Shown here: piece by piece, positions 25,028 to 33,573 of the stretch
Numbering within the stretch: position 1 is the stretch's first letter
Layout of the letters: every line of letters starts with the position of its first letter
Source: Mycolicibacterium septicum DSM 44393
GTDB taxonomy: Bacteria > Actinomycetota > Actinomycetes > Mycobacteriales > Mycobacteriaceae
Direction of reading: 5' to 3'
Assembly (NCBI RefSeq): GCF_000455325.1
Contig: NZ_HG322952.1
Span: forward strand, 148,476 to 212,475
DNA length: 64,000 bases
Notes under the pieces: generated by a model
Seen by the model: the letters and a program-made list of their open reading frames with translations, nothing else
The model's database searches: none
Told to the model about the DNA's origin: nothing
Position numbers and translations under genes: made by a program

Positions 25028-25978
25028 CTAGCGCGGGCGCAGGGTGACCATGGGCGGGCGGTCGGCAAGGGAGACCGACGACACCCGCGGGGTGAAGTCG
25101 TCACCGTCGGCGTAGAACTGCGTCAGCCCCACCCCCGAATCGGCGATCCCGCAGCGCGACAGCAGGGTCGCGATGACCTGCCTGCTCATCGAGGCCAGCT
25201 CGGTCAGCGGACGGTTGCGGTGCGCCCGTACGCCCAGGTTCACCTGCGCGATGGCGTCCAGGCCGAGCCGGTCGTAGGTGTCGACCAGCAGGCCGATCTC
25301 CACGCCGTAGCCGGGCGCGAACGGCACCGAGGTCAGCAGCTCGCGGGTGCCCGCGTATTCGCCGCCCAGCGGCTGCAGCACGCAGTTCAGCTCGGGGCGC
25401 AGCGAGGCCAGCAGTGGACGCGCCACCAGTTCGGTGACCCGGCCACCGCCGTTGGCGTCCTCGGCGCCGCTGACCTTGAGCGGTCGCCGGTAGAACCCCT
25501 TGACCAGGTGCACCCCGTCGGCGGTGAGCAGCGGGCCCAGAAGCTTGGGGACGAACATCGGGTCGGGGTCGATCAGGTCGGAGTCGACGAAGGCGATGAT
25601 GTCGCCCGTGGTGGCGGCGAGAGAGCGCCACAGCACCTCGCCCTTGCCCGGCTGCGGCGCGACCTCGGGCAGCGCGACCTCGCGGCTGATCACCCGGGCC
25701 CCGGCGGCGACCGCACGGATCTCGGTGTCGTCGGTGGAACCCGAATCGAGCACGATCAGCTCGTCGACCAGCCCGCCCAGCAGCGGGGTGATGGTCTCCA
25801 CGACGGAAGCGACGGTTTCTTCCTCGTTGAGGGCGGGCAGCACCACCGAGACCGTGCGGCCGGCCTTGGCGGCCTCCAGCTCGGCGATGGTCCAGCTCGG
25901 CCGGTTCCAGCTGTGGTCGGTCAGCCAGCGGTGTCCAACGACGCCGTCGGCAATGGACAGTTCAGGCAGTGCAGTCAT
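25028..25978 (-). CDS. gpgS: Glucosyl-3-phosphoglycerate synthase GpgS
   Basis: GT81 glycosyltransferase that adds glucose from a nucleotide sugar to 3-phosphoglycerate, the first step of methylglucose lipopolysaccharide synthesis. 316 residues from ATG 25978. GT-A fold landmarks: VSVVLPALNEEETVASVV, the metal-binding FVDSDLID, and VKGFYRRPL. The start overlaps the folP2 stop (ATGA), and the open frame to 26203 was rejected as it runs inside folP2. Matches Rv1208. Confidence 0.93.
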   Translation of the reverse strand: MTALPELSIADGVVGHRWLTDHSWNRPSWTIAELEAAKAGRTVSVVLPALNEEETVASVVETITPLLGGLVDELIVLDSGSTDDTEIRAVAAGARVISREVALPEVAPQPGKGEVLWRSLAATTGDIIAFVDSDLIDPDPMFVPKLLGPLLTADGVHLVKGFYRRPLKVSGAEDANGGGRVTELVARPLLASLRPELNCVLQPLGGEYAGTRELLTSVPFAPGYGVEIGLLVDTYDRLGLDAIAQVNLGVRAHRNRPLTELASMSRQVIATLLSRCGIADSGVGLTQFYADGDDFTPRVSSVSLADRPPMVTLRPR

Positions 25979-26862
25979 GCCAGTCCCCTCACTGTTCGTG
26001 CGGGTGCCCGCACTCCCTGGATCGACGCGACCATCTCCAGCACGCGCCGTGTGGGTCCGACCTCGTGTACCCGGAACATCGCGGCACCATCCGCGGCGGC
26101 CAGTGCCGTCGCTGCCAGGGTGCCCTCCAGGCGTTCGGTCAGATCCACACCCAGAGTCTCCCCGACAAAATCCTTGTTGCTCAGCGCCATCAGGACTGGC
26201 CATCCGGTCTTAACAAGATCTTTTACGTGGCGCAACAAACTAAGACCGTGATGAGTGTTTTTACCGAAATCATGGGTTGGGTCGATCAGGATCCGGTCCC
26301 GCGGGACTCCCGTTGCTACCGCCCGCTCGGCCGCGGCGGTCACCTCGGCGATGACGTCGTCGACGACGCCGCGTTCGGTGATCCCGTAGTTCACCCGGAA
26401 CGGCCGGGTGCGCGGCACCGCGCCGCCGGTGTGCGAGCACACCAGGCCTGCGCCGAATTCGGCGGCCACCTCCGGCAGTCCCGGATCCGCCCCCGCCCAG
26501 GTGTCGTTGATCAGGTCCGCCCCGGCCGCACAGGCCTGCTTGGCCACCGCCGCGCGCCAGGTGTCGACGCTGATCAGCTGGTCGGGATAGGTGCTGCGCA
26601 GCCATTCGATGAACGGCACGACGCGGGCGATCTCCTCGTCGGCGTCGACCATGCTGCCCGGGCCCGCCTTGACCCCGCCGACGTCGATCACGTCGGCGCC
26701 CTCGTCGATCACACGCTGCGCCGCGGCCTTGGCGGCGTCGTCGCTGAAGGTGGCCCCGCGGTCATAGAACGAGTCCGGCGTCCGGTTGACGATGGCCATG
26801 ATCAGCGCACGGTCGCCCGCAACCGGGCGCCCGCAGAACTGGCCGTTGAACGTCGACAACAC
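25975..26862 (-). CDS. folP2: Dihydropteroate synthase homologue FolP2
   Basis: 295 residues, TIM-barrel DHPS fold: IMAIVNRTPDSFYDRG, GADVIDVGG, VSVDTWRA-type segment, INDTWAG and the closing RVHEV. FolP2 proteins of mycobacteria are reported to lack normal dihydropteroate synthase activity; the neighbour gpgS suggests a different acceptor. The GTG at 26862 (CACTAT 6 nt upstream, leaderless-like) was preferred to the GTG/ATG region at 26889 because similarity starts just after it. Coupled to gpgS by an ATGA overlap. Confidence 0.88.
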   Translation of the reverse strand: MLSTFNGQFCGRPVAGDRALIMAIVNRTPDSFYDRGATFSDDAAKAAAQRVIDEGADVIDVGGVKAGPGSMVDADEEIARVVPFIEWLRSTYPDQLISVDTWRAAVAKQACAAGADLINDTWAGADPGLPEVAAEFGAGLVCSHTGGAVPRTRPFRVNYGITERGVVDDVIAEVTAAAERAVATGVPRDRILIDPTHDFGKNTHHGLSLLRHVKDLVKTGWPVLMALSNKDFVGETLGVDLTERLEGTLAATALAAADGAAMFRVHEVGPTRRVLEMVASIQGVRAPARTVRGLA

Positions 26863-26917
26863 GCCTCCATAGTGCCTGGTGCCGTGCAAACTGCGGCCCG
26901 GCGGCTCCCGCGGCCTG

Positions 26918-28696
26918 CTACTTGGGCCGCTTACCGGCCGTCACTTCGTCCGGGTACTCCGGGTAGAAGGGCACGTAGCCGTCCTCGCGGCCCGCCAGCA
27001 CGTACAGCGGATCCTTGATGTCGGACCCGTAGCCCTGCTTGCGCAGGTCGACCTTCTGGCTCTTGAACGTCGAGGTGTGGGCCAGTTCGGTGACGACGCG
27101 GACGAACAACGGCACGGCGTAGGACGGCAGATGCCCGTAGAACGCGGCGGCCAGCTCCTTGCCGTCGAATTCCTTGCCGTCCTTGAGCTGCACCGCGGCC
27201 ATCCCGGCGCGGCCGCCGGCGCCGGGCACCTCGACGCCGAACACGGTGCACTCCTCGATCAGCGGATTGCTGGCGACGGCGGCCTCCACCTCGGTGGTGG
27301 CCACGTTCTCGCCCTTCCACCGGAAGGTGTCACCGAGCCGGTCCGCGAACGCGGCGTGGCCCAGCCCCTGGGAGCGCATCAGGTCGCCGGTGTTGAACCA
27401 GACGTCGCCTTCCTTGAAGGCGTTGCGCACCAGCTTCTTCTCGCTGGCGGCCTTGTCGGTGTAGCCGTCGAACGGCTGCAGCGCGTTGATCTTCGACAGC
27501 ATCAGCCCCGGCTCGCCACGCTTGACCTTGCGCAGCCGGCCGTCGGCGCCGCGGGCGGGTTCTCCGCTGTCGGCGTCGTATTCGACGAAGGCGACCGGGC
27601 TCGGGCAGATGCCGGTGGACTTCGAGACGTTGAAGACGTTGACGAAGGCGGTGTTGCCCTCGCTGGCGGCATAGAACTCGCAGACGCGCGGGATGCCGAA
27701 CCGCTGGGTGAACTCGTCCCAGATGGCCGGCCGCAGCCCGTTGCCGACGATCACTCGCACCTTGTGGGCGCGGTCGGTCGGCTTGGGCGGCTGGTTGAGC
27801 AGGTAGCCGCAGATCTCGCCGATGTAGACGAACGCGGTGGCGTCGTAGGCGATGACCTCGTCCCAGAACCGGGATGCCGAGAACGACTTGCCCAGGGCCA
27901 GCGCGGCACCCGAGTTCAGCGCCGATCCGACCGAGACGGTCAGGGCGTTGTTGTGATAGAGCGGCAAGCAGCAGTACAGGGTGTCGTCGCTGTGCAGCCG
28001 CAGCCCCAGACCGCCGAATCCGGCCAGGGCGCGCAGCCAGCGGTAGTGCGTCATGACGCTGGCCTTGGGCATGCCGGTGGTACCCGAGGTGAAGATGTAG
28101 AAGGCCTTGTCCTTGGCCAGGACGGCCGACGTGCTGGCCGGGTTGGTGGTCGGCGCGGTGGACGCCAGCCGGCGCAGCTCCTCGACCGTGATCAGGCCGT
28201 TGGGCTCGGCCCCGCATTCGGTGACGTGCTCGACCAGATCTGACTCGGCCACCACGGCCGCGGCCTTGAGCAGCCCGAAGCTGTGGGCCAGCACCTTGCC
28301 GCGCTGGTGGTAGTTGAGCATGCCCGCGACGGCACCGCACTTGACGATCGCGAGCATCAGCAGCACGGCGTCGGGCGAGTTGCGCAGCATCACCCCGACG
28401 ACGTCACCGTGGCCGACGCCCTTGGCGGCGAGGACGGCCGCGTAGCGGTTGACCGTCTCGTTGGCCTCGCGATAGGTGATGCGCTCGTCGCCGAACTTGA
28501 GGAAAACCCGGTCGGCGTACTGGGCGGCCCGCTCCTGGAACACCTTGCCGATCGAGGTCTTGGCCGTCGGCCGAGCCATCATTCCGGTGAGCACGCCCCG
28601 TGCGATGACCGGCGCATCCATCAGCAGACCGGGTACCTGGCTGGCGAGGTCGAGTAGGCCGACGCTGCTCCTGGTGCCCGATTTCTGGTCGGTCAT
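26918..28696 (-). CDS. fadD6: Fatty-acyl-CoA synthetase FadD6
   Basis: 592 residues, very-long-chain/FATP-type acyl-CoA ligase. It activates fatty acids with ATP and CoA at the membrane. AMP-binding motif YIFTSGTTGMPKASVMTHYR; VGNGLRPAIWDEFTQRFG; VWFNTGDLMRSQGLGHAAFADR; and the C-terminal lysine region TSTFKSQKVDLRKQGY. GGGGGAG lies 5 nt before ATG 28696. An inverted repeat 70 bp upstream may be a regulator site. Matches Rv1206 in length and place. Confidence 0.9.
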   Translation of the reverse strand: MTDQKSGTRSSVGLLDLASQVPGLLMDAPVIARGVLTGMMARPTAKTSIGKVFQERAAQYADRVFLKFGDERITYREANETVNRYAAVLAAKGVGHGDVVGVMLRNSPDAVLLMLAIVKCGAVAGMLNYHQRGKVLAHSFGLLKAAAVVAESDLVEHVTECGAEPNGLITVEELRRLASTAPTTNPASTSAVLAKDKAFYIFTSGTTGMPKASVMTHYRWLRALAGFGGLGLRLHSDDTLYCCLPLYHNNALTVSVGSALNSGAALALGKSFSASRFWDEVIAYDATAFVYIGEICGYLLNQPPKPTDRAHKVRVIVGNGLRPAIWDEFTQRFGIPRVCEFYAASEGNTAFVNVFNVSKSTGICPSPVAFVEYDADSGEPARGADGRLRKVKRGEPGLMLSKINALQPFDGYTDKAASEKKLVRNAFKEGDVWFNTGDLMRSQGLGHAAFADRLGDTFRWKGENVATTEVEAAVASNPLIEECTVFGVEVPGAGGRAGMAAVQLKDGKEFDGKELAAAFYGHLPSYAVPLFVRVVTELAHTSTFKSQKVDLRKQGYGSDIKDPLYVLAGREDGYVPFYPEYPDEVTAGKRPK

Positions 28697-28765
28697 GCGG
28701 TCTCCCCCTGCGCGTTGTTATGGGTCTCGAGATGGCTCTCGTGTGGCCAACACCATAACCGCGCT

Positions 28766-28781
28766 GGTAACCGCCGTTACC
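28766..28781. promoter_or_regulatory. Inverted repeat upstream of fadD6
   Basis: GGTAAC and GTTACC are separated by CGCC, 70 bp before the fadD6 start and just behind the LOG gene. A plausible operator of a TetR-type lipid regulator, or a weak terminator for the LOG gene; the sequence does not decide. Confidence 0.4.
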
Positions 28782-28788
28782 GCCGGTT

Positions 28789-29349
28789 CTAGGTAAGCGT
28801 CGCGCACACGTCGAGCGCTGCGGCGACCTCGTCGACGACGATCAGCCGGTCGAGGGCCTGGCTACTCACATAGCCAGAGTCGACGAGTCCGCGCAACCAG
28901 TTCAACAATCCGTCGTAGTGGCCGAACGGATCGAGCAGCACCACGGGCTTGTCGTGCATCCCCAGGTAGCCCGCCGTCCAGGCCTCGAAGAACTCTTCCA
29001 GTGTGCCGATACCACCGGGCAGCGCGATGAATGCGTCGGAGCGGCCTTCCATCACCTTCTTGCGTTCGCGCATGGTGTCGGTGACCACCAGTTCTGCGGC
29101 GTCCACGTCGGCGAGTTCGCGGTGCACGAGCGCCTTGGGGATCACGCCGACCGTGCGGCCGTTGCACGAGCGTGCCGCACGCGCGACCGCGCCCATCGCC
29201 GAGACGTTGCCGCCGCCGGACACCAACGTCCATCCACGCTTGGCAATCGCCACCCCAACCTCGCTGGCCAAGGCCAGCAGCTCGGGGTGGGTGGGGCCAG
29301 AAGCGCAATAGACACACACCGCAAACTCGCGGTCAGTTTCACCGGACAC
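28789..29349 (-). CDS. LOG-family protein (Rv1205 type; cytokinin riboside 5'-monophosphate phosphoribohydrolase-like)
   Basis: 186 residues. The LOG signature PGGIGTLEEFFEAW and the upstream LVSGGGNVSAMGAVARAA are complete, so it should cleave AMP- or cytokinin-like nucleoside monophosphates to free the base. Rv1205 in M. tuberculosis makes cytokinins, and its build-up is linked to proteasome defects. GTG 29349 was chosen because TACCGT lies 6 nt upstream; a GTG at 29355 adjoining that hexamer is less likely. Confidence 0.87.
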   Translation of the reverse strand: MSGETDREFAVCVYCASGPTHPELLALASEVGVAIAKRGWTLVSGGGNVSAMGAVARAARSCNGRTVGVIPKALVHRELADVDAAELVVTDTMRERKKVMEGRSDAFIALPGGIGTLEEFFEAWTAGYLGMHDKPVVLLDPFGHYDGLLNWLRGLVDSGYVSSQALDRLIVVDEVAAALDVCATLT

Positions 29350-29355
29350 GTACAC

Positions 29356-29361
29356 ACGGTA
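29356..29361 (-). promoter_or_regulatory. Candidate leaderless -10 for the LOG gene (TACCGT)
   Basis: TACCGT on the minus strand ends 6 nt before GTG 29349. Same hexamer as before glgM. Confidence 0.45.
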
Positions 29362-29380
29362 GAGGTTGCTGGTGAACCGC

Positions 29381-29403
29381 CGATGTCCGGTGGGCGATGT
29401 CCG
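29381..29403. repeat. Direct repeat CGATGTCCG, two copies 14 bp apart
   Basis: CGATGTCCG occurs at 29381 and 29395 in the 118-bp gap between the LOG gene and the divergent TetR gene. It could be a binding site of the TetR or another regulator; chance is also possible. Confidence 0.3.
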
Positions 29404-29467
29404 TCGGGTGATGGACTCAGCCCCGCCGCGCAGGGGACACTGGACGGAACGCGGAGGGGCGAACCTG

Positions 29468-30157
29468 GTGACTGACGACGTCGATCAACCGGCACGGTTG
29501 AGCCGCGAGTTCATTCTGGACACCGCGATCGAGCTCATCGATCGCGACGGTCTGACGAAACTGACCATGCGGCGGCTGGGCACGGCCTGCGGTGTCGAGG
29601 CGATGGCGCTCTATCGCTATGTGCACAGCCGGGGCGACCTGCTGACCGGCGTCGTCAACCACATCGTTGACCGCCTCTACATCGATCAGCTCGCCGCGCG
29701 CCGGCAGGAGGACGGCTGGCAGGACTTCCTGCTCCGACTCGGTCACGGCGTGCGCCAGATCGCCATCGAGCATCCCGAGGTGTTCCCGCTGGTGGCGACC
29801 GAGGCGCCGGAAGCCCCCTGGGTGCGGCCGCCGCTGCGCAGCCTGCGTTGGATGGAGACGTTCCTGGAGACCCTGATCTCCTACGGGTTCAGCGACAACG
29901 CCGCCGTGGCGGCCTACCGGACGTACACCACGTTCCTGGTGGGCCAGCTGCTACTGGAGGTGTCCGCGCGCGGTGTCGCGCTCAGCCCTGACGAGGCCGT
30001 TCTCGACAGCGAGCCGCGACCCGACACCTCGCTGGCCGATTACCCGAACCTGCGACGGCTCCAACCGATGCTGGCCGAGGACCACAGCACCGACGAGTTC
30101 GAGGAAGCGTTGGAGGCCCTGCTCGACCGCATCGAAACCTGGCTGGAAGGTCCCTGA
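29468..30157 (+). CDS. TetR-family transcriptional regulator
   Basis: 229 residues from GTG 29468, with GGAGG 11 nt upstream. The helix-turn-helix is LSREFILDTAIELIDRDGLTKLTMRRLGTACGVEAMALYRYV split over two landmarks: residues about 12-35 and 36-52. The C-terminal half is of the TetR_C class seen in tetracycline-type repressors. It precedes the STAS gene by 46 bp in the same direction; an inverted repeat in that gap is a possible target. The regulated pathway is unknown. Confidence 0.8.
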   Translation: MTDDVDQPARLSREFILDTAIELIDRDGLTKLTMRRLGTACGVEAMALYRYVHSRGDLLTGVVNHIVDRLYIDQLAARRQEDGWQDFLLRLGHGVRQIAIEHPEVFPLVATEAPEAPWVRPPLRSLRWMETFLETLISYGFSDNAAVAAYRTYTTFLVGQLLLEVSARGVALSPDEAVLDSEPRPDTSLADYPNLRRLQPMLAEDHSTDEFEEALEALLDRIETWLEGP

Positions 30158-30178
30158 CCAAAGTTCATGATCAATCGC

Positions 30179-30205
30179 GTTTACAACGTAAACTTCGACG
30201 GTTAT
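30179..30205 (+). promoter_or_regulatory. Inverted repeat and SigF-like promoter before the STAS gene
   Basis: GTTTAC-AAC-GTAAAC (30179-30193) is an inverted repeat. The same stretch reads GTTT, 17 nt, then GGTTAT (30200-30205), close to the mycobacterial SigF pattern GTTT-N15-17-GGGTAT. A TAAACT hexamer (30189-30194) is a further -10 candidate. Which of these operates cannot be told by eye. Confidence 0.4.
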
Positions 30206-30593
30206 GCTCGATTTCATCGTGGAATCGACCCAGCAGAATCGCGAGCTGCACTGGACAGCTCGCACCGCACCCGAAGGCCTCATCGTTCAGGTCTCCGGAC
30301 AGGTCGATGCGCACAACGAATCCGTCTGGCAGCGCATGCTCAGCGAGTCGGCCGACGCCGTTCCTGAATCCTCCATACTCATCGTCGACGCCGGATCCCT
30401 GGAATTCATGAGCTGCGGGGCACTGGTCGCGCTGGCCAAACAGAGCGTCGACAGTCGCCAGCGCGGGGTCACGGTACGTCTGGTCATCCGTCAGCCGAGC
30501 ATCCGGCGAATCATCGCCGAATGCGGCATGGACGACGCGGTGTCGGCGCATCCAGACCTCGATTCGGCGTTGAACGGGCACGGCCCCCCATAG
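30204..30593 (+). CDS. STAS-domain protein (anti-sigma factor antagonist-like)
   Basis: 129 residues. A single STAS domain: APEGLIVQVSGQVDAHNESVW, then ILIVDAGSLEFMSCGALVALAK, where FMSCGAL stands where antagonists carry the phosphorylated D-S-S-G motif; the serine is kept but the preceding Asp is Met. It may regulate a sigma factor or the adjacent ATPase by binding. If the SigF-like -10 at 30200-30205 is real, translation would begin at the in-frame GTG 30219 rather than ATG 30204. Its TAG stop forms part of the -10 of the next gene. Confidence 0.75.
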   Translation: MLDFIVESTQQNRELHWTARTAPEGLIVQVSGQVDAHNESVWQRMLSESADAVPESSILIVDAGSLEFMSCGALVALAKQSVDSRQRGVTVRLVIRQPSIRRIIAECGMDDAVSAHPDLDSALNGHGPP

Positions 30594-30596
30594 GAT
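30591..30596 (+). promoter_or_regulatory. Candidate leaderless -10 (TAGGAT) overlapping a stop codon
   Basis: TAGGAT ends 7 nt before ATG 30604. Its first three bases are the stop of the STAS gene. Confidence 0.5.
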
Positions 30597-30603
30597 TCGG
30601 TGG

Positions 30604-32691
30604 ATGGCTGTCGACTGGGTGATCGCACCGCGTGACCGCGTACTCGACGGCCTGGAGGCCGGCCTGCACGAACGCTGCGGCGCAGCGTTACTCGGCCCGA
30701 CAGGTGTCGGGAAGACGTCTGTGGCCCGCACCGCGGCCGAACATCTCGCGACCGATTTCCGGCGGGTCGTATGGATCACCGGCACCGAATCGGCCGCCGC
30801 GATTCCGTTCGCGGCGGTGGCGCACCTGATCGACATCCCCTCGGCGGGCAGGACCGCCGACGTCCTGCGGGCCGCACGTGAAGCACTCGGGTCCGAGCTG
30901 TTGCTGGTCGTCGACGACGCACATCTGCTGGACCGGTTGTCGGCCGCCCTGGTGTACCAACTCGCGGTGAGCGGCGCGGCCAAACTCATCGTCACCGCCG
31001 TCGCGGCACAGGCACCCGATGACGTCGCGGCGTTGTGGGTAGACGGCCTGGTGAATCGCGTCGAGATGTCCCCGGCGGGCCACGACGACGCCCGGCTGGC
31101 CGATCAGGTGGCCACTTTTCTGACCGAGCTGCCCGACGGTGCCGTTGCCGTGGTGCGGCAACTCGCGGTCCACGATCCGCTCCCACTCGCCGACCTGACG
31201 GCGTTGACCAGCGACGAGGCCGTCCAGGAGGCGCAACGATGCGGCGTCGTGCGCGTCGATGAAGCCGTCGCGCGGTGTGTGCATCCGCTGTTTCTCACCG
31301 CCATGCGAACCACGATCGGCGGGCCCGGCATGCGGCGGCTGCGCAGCGCCCTGGTCGAGCGGTTGTCCGCGGCGCCTCGCCCCGGCGTGGTGGACCGGCT
31401 GCGGGTGGCGGTGCTGGCACTCGACAGCGATGTCCTGCTGCCCGCGGACGAGCTCGTCGACGCGGCCGGTGAGGCGCTTCGCCTGGGCGACCTGGAATTG
31501 AGTGAGCGACTGGCCCGGGCCGCCTTGGCTTCTGGAGCCGGTTCCGGGTCGGAATTCACGGGGCTGCTCACCCTGGCATATGCGCTGGCCTGGCAGGGCC
31601 GCGGCCGTGAGGCTGATGCCGTCCTCGGGCAGATCGACCCGGCCGGCCTGCCCGAGGATCAGTTGATGGCGTGGGCACTGCCTCAGGCGGCCAACCAGTT
31701 CTGGATGCTGTCGGAACCCGAGCGCGCCACCGCATTCCTGCGGGCCACCCGCCGCCGGGTGTCGACGCCGGCGGCGCAGACCACGCTCGACGCGCTGGCG
31801 GCGACGTTCGCGATGAATGCCGGTGCGCCACAACGCGCACTGGGCCTCGCGCAGGAGGTCCTGGCCTCCCCCGCGGCCGATGACACGGCGCTCGGCTGGG
31901 CCGGGTCGACTGCGGCGCTGAGTTGTGCGCGGACCGGGCTTTTCGATCAGGTCGACGCGATGGCGCAGCGGGCGCTGGCGGCGGGGCATCCCGGCCTGCT
32001 GCGGTTCACCAGCGGATTCGGTCAGACCACGACGTTGTTGATGACCGGCCGGCTCGATCAGGCCCAGGACATGGCCCGCAGCATCACCGATTTCACCCAA
32101 CTGCTGCAGCCCGGTCGCGCGATCGGCGAGGTGTTGACGGCCGACGTGCTGCTGGTCCGCGGTCAACACGAGGAGGCGATTGCGTTGTTGCGCAAGGCAA
32201 CCGCTGCGCTCGCGCCGACCGGATACTCCTGGGGACCACTGGGCTGGATGCTGTTGGCGCAGGCCCTCGGTCAACGCGGTATGCCCGTCGAGGCCGGAAA
32301 AGCACTGTCCCGGGCGGAATCCCGGCACGGGCTCAAGTCGATGCTGTTCGCCCCGGAACTGGCGCTGGCGCGAGCCTGGACCTGCCAGGCCCGGAAGGAT
32401 TCGGTGGGTGCGGTGACCGCGGCCCGCGAGGCCGCCAAGGCCGCTGAGCGCGGCTACCAATACGCGGTGATGCTGCGGGCGCTGCACGATGGCGTGCGGA
32501 TGGGCGACACCCGCGCCGTCGATGCGCTGGTGAGGGTAGATCTGGATTGCGTGTTCGGTCAGCTGACGTTGGACCACGCCCGCGCGCTGGCGGCCGGGGA
32601 TGGCGCGGCGTTGCGGGACGTGTCGGCCCGGTACGAAGCCGTCGGGATGTCGGCCGCTGCCCTCGACGCCGCCCGTCAGGCCTCCGGATGA
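30604..32691 (+). CDS. STAND-type AAA ATPase resembling a LuxR/MalT regulator without the HTH domain
   Basis: 695 residues. Walker A LLGPTGVGKTSV (31-38 core) and Walker B LLLVVDDAHLL (about 99-109) start an ATPase domain of about 270 residues. A long alanine/leucine-rich helical-repeat region follows (TPR-like, about 290-680). LAL-type regulators of this plan end in a LuxR DNA-binding domain of about 60 residues; here the protein stops at ALDAARQASG with no such domain. It could act through a partner, for example the STAS protein 10 bp upstream. Function unknown. Confidence 0.7.
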   Translation: MAVDWVIAPRDRVLDGLEAGLHERCGAALLGPTGVGKTSVARTAAEHLATDFRRVVWITGTESAAAIPFAAVAHLIDIPSAGRTADVLRAAREALGSELLLVVDDAHLLDRLSAALVYQLAVSGAAKLIVTAVAAQAPDDVAALWVDGLVNRVEMSPAGHDDARLADQVATFLTELPDGAVAVVRQLAVHDPLPLADLTALTSDEAVQEAQRCGVVRVDEAVARCVHPLFLTAMRTTIGGPGMRRLRSALVERLSAAPRPGVVDRLRVAVLALDSDVLLPADELVDAAGEALRLGDLELSERLARAALASGAGSGSEFTGLLTLAYALAWQGRGREADAVLGQIDPAGLPEDQLMAWALPQAANQFWMLSEPERATAFLRATRRRVSTPAAQTTLDALAATFAMNAGAPQRALGLAQEVLASPAADDTALGWAGSTAALSCARTGLFDQVDAMAQRALAAGHPGLLRFTSGFGQTTTLLMTGRLDQAQDMARSITDFTQLLQPGRAIGEVLTADVLLVRGQHEEAIALLRKATAALAPTGYSWGPLGWMLLAQALGQRGMPVEAGKALSRAESRHGLKSMLFAPELALARAWTCQARKDSVGAVTAAREAAKAAERGYQYAVMLRALHDGVRMGDTRAVDALVRVDLDCVFGQLTLDHARALAAGDGAALRDVSARYEAVGMSAAALDAARQASG

Positions 32692-32726
32692 CCAACTTGC
32701 CGCTCAGCACCCACCCGCGCCGACAG

Positions 32727-32732
32727 TAGAAT
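32727..32732 (+). promoter_or_regulatory. Candidate -10 (TAGAAT) before the Ala/Gly-rich gene
   Basis: TAGAAT lies 34 nt before ATG 32767, leaving a short leader with AGGGGG as ribosome site. No good -35 was found. Confidence 0.35.
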
Positions 32733-32766
32733 GCGCAGTTAGACCGCACGATCTCCAGGGGGCTCG

Positions 32767-33573
32767 ATGAACCAGCTCGTCGCCAACACAAGTGCCATCA
32801 CCGGCCTGCAAGGCATCGTCGACGGAGTCAGCGGTGACATCAGCAGCTTCAAGAATTCGTTCGCCGGCCCGTCGGATCTCGCGTCCAGCCACGGCGCGAT
32901 CGGCTTTCCGATGCAGAACGCGTTCGACGGTGCCTCGTCCTCCCGCGATGGTGCCCTGGGCGCGACCCAGGTCGCCGCGGGCAAGATGGCCGAATTGCTC
33001 GGCAAGGCCTCGCAGGCATACGCACGCGGTGACACGGATGCCGCCGAGCGGCTCAAAGCCCAGGCCGATGCACTCGGCGGCGGAAGCTCCTCGGCGTCCG
33101 CGGGCGGCGGCGGCTCCCAAGCCGCTAGTTCGGGAGCCGCCAGTTCGGGAGCCGGCGGTGCAGGCCAGATGATGGGCCAGATGAGCCAGATGGCCGGGCA
33201 GATGGCGCAGTCGATCACCCAGCCGCTCCAAGGCCTGACCCAGGCCATGACGCAGGTGCCGCAGCAGGTCATGCAAGGCGTGCAGAGCATCGTCGAAAGC
33301 GCGACCCAGGCAGCGGGAGGCGGCGGCGAAGCCGCCTCGCTGGCGGCGGACGCCGGTGGCACCGGGGCCGAGGAGGCCGTCAAGGCAGCCGACCACCAAG
33401 GTCCCGGCGATGGCGAGCACGACGGCAGGGACGACCCGAAGGACGAAGCCGGGGCCGGTGCGGATCGGCACACCGAACAACTCGGCAACCGCGCGTCAGC
33501 CGGTGCGGCAGCTGAGGACGGCTTCGGACCGGTGCCAACCCAGGTCCACAACATCAACCCGCGGCGGATGTAG
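32767..33573 (+). CDS. Putative type VII-secreted Ala/Gly-rich protein
   Basis: 268 residues, no Sec signal. Residues 1-95 look like a helix-turn-helix hairpin of EspC/EspF or WXG100-like secreted proteins, ending ASQAYARGDTDAAERL; Y85-x3-D89 fits the YxxxD/E general secretion motif. No WXG is seen. The middle is Gly/Ser/Ala-rich, then Met/Gln-rich (QMMGQMSQMAGQMAQ), and the tail is acidic. No ESX genes are nearby. AGGGGG lies before ATG 32767. The 3' end overlaps the convergent ABC-F gene by 20 bp. Confidence 0.6.
   Translation: MNQLVANTSAITGLQGIVDGVSGDISSFKNSFAGPSDLASSHGAIGFPMQNAFDGASSSRDGALGATQVAAGKMAELLGKASQAYARGDTDAAERLKAQADALGGGSSSASAGGGGSQAASSGAASSGAGGAGQMMGQMSQMAGQMAQSITQPLQGLTQAMTQVPQQVMQGVQSIVESATQAAGGGGEAASLAADAGGTGAEEAVKAADHQGPGDGEHDGRDDPKDEAGAGADRHTEQLGNRASAGAAAEDGFGPVPTQVHNINPRRM

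Noticed and set aside
26879..28243. 454-codon plus-strand frame over fadD6
   Set aside because: Shadow frame rich in Gly/Gln/Arg; fadD6 on the other strand has full family motifs.
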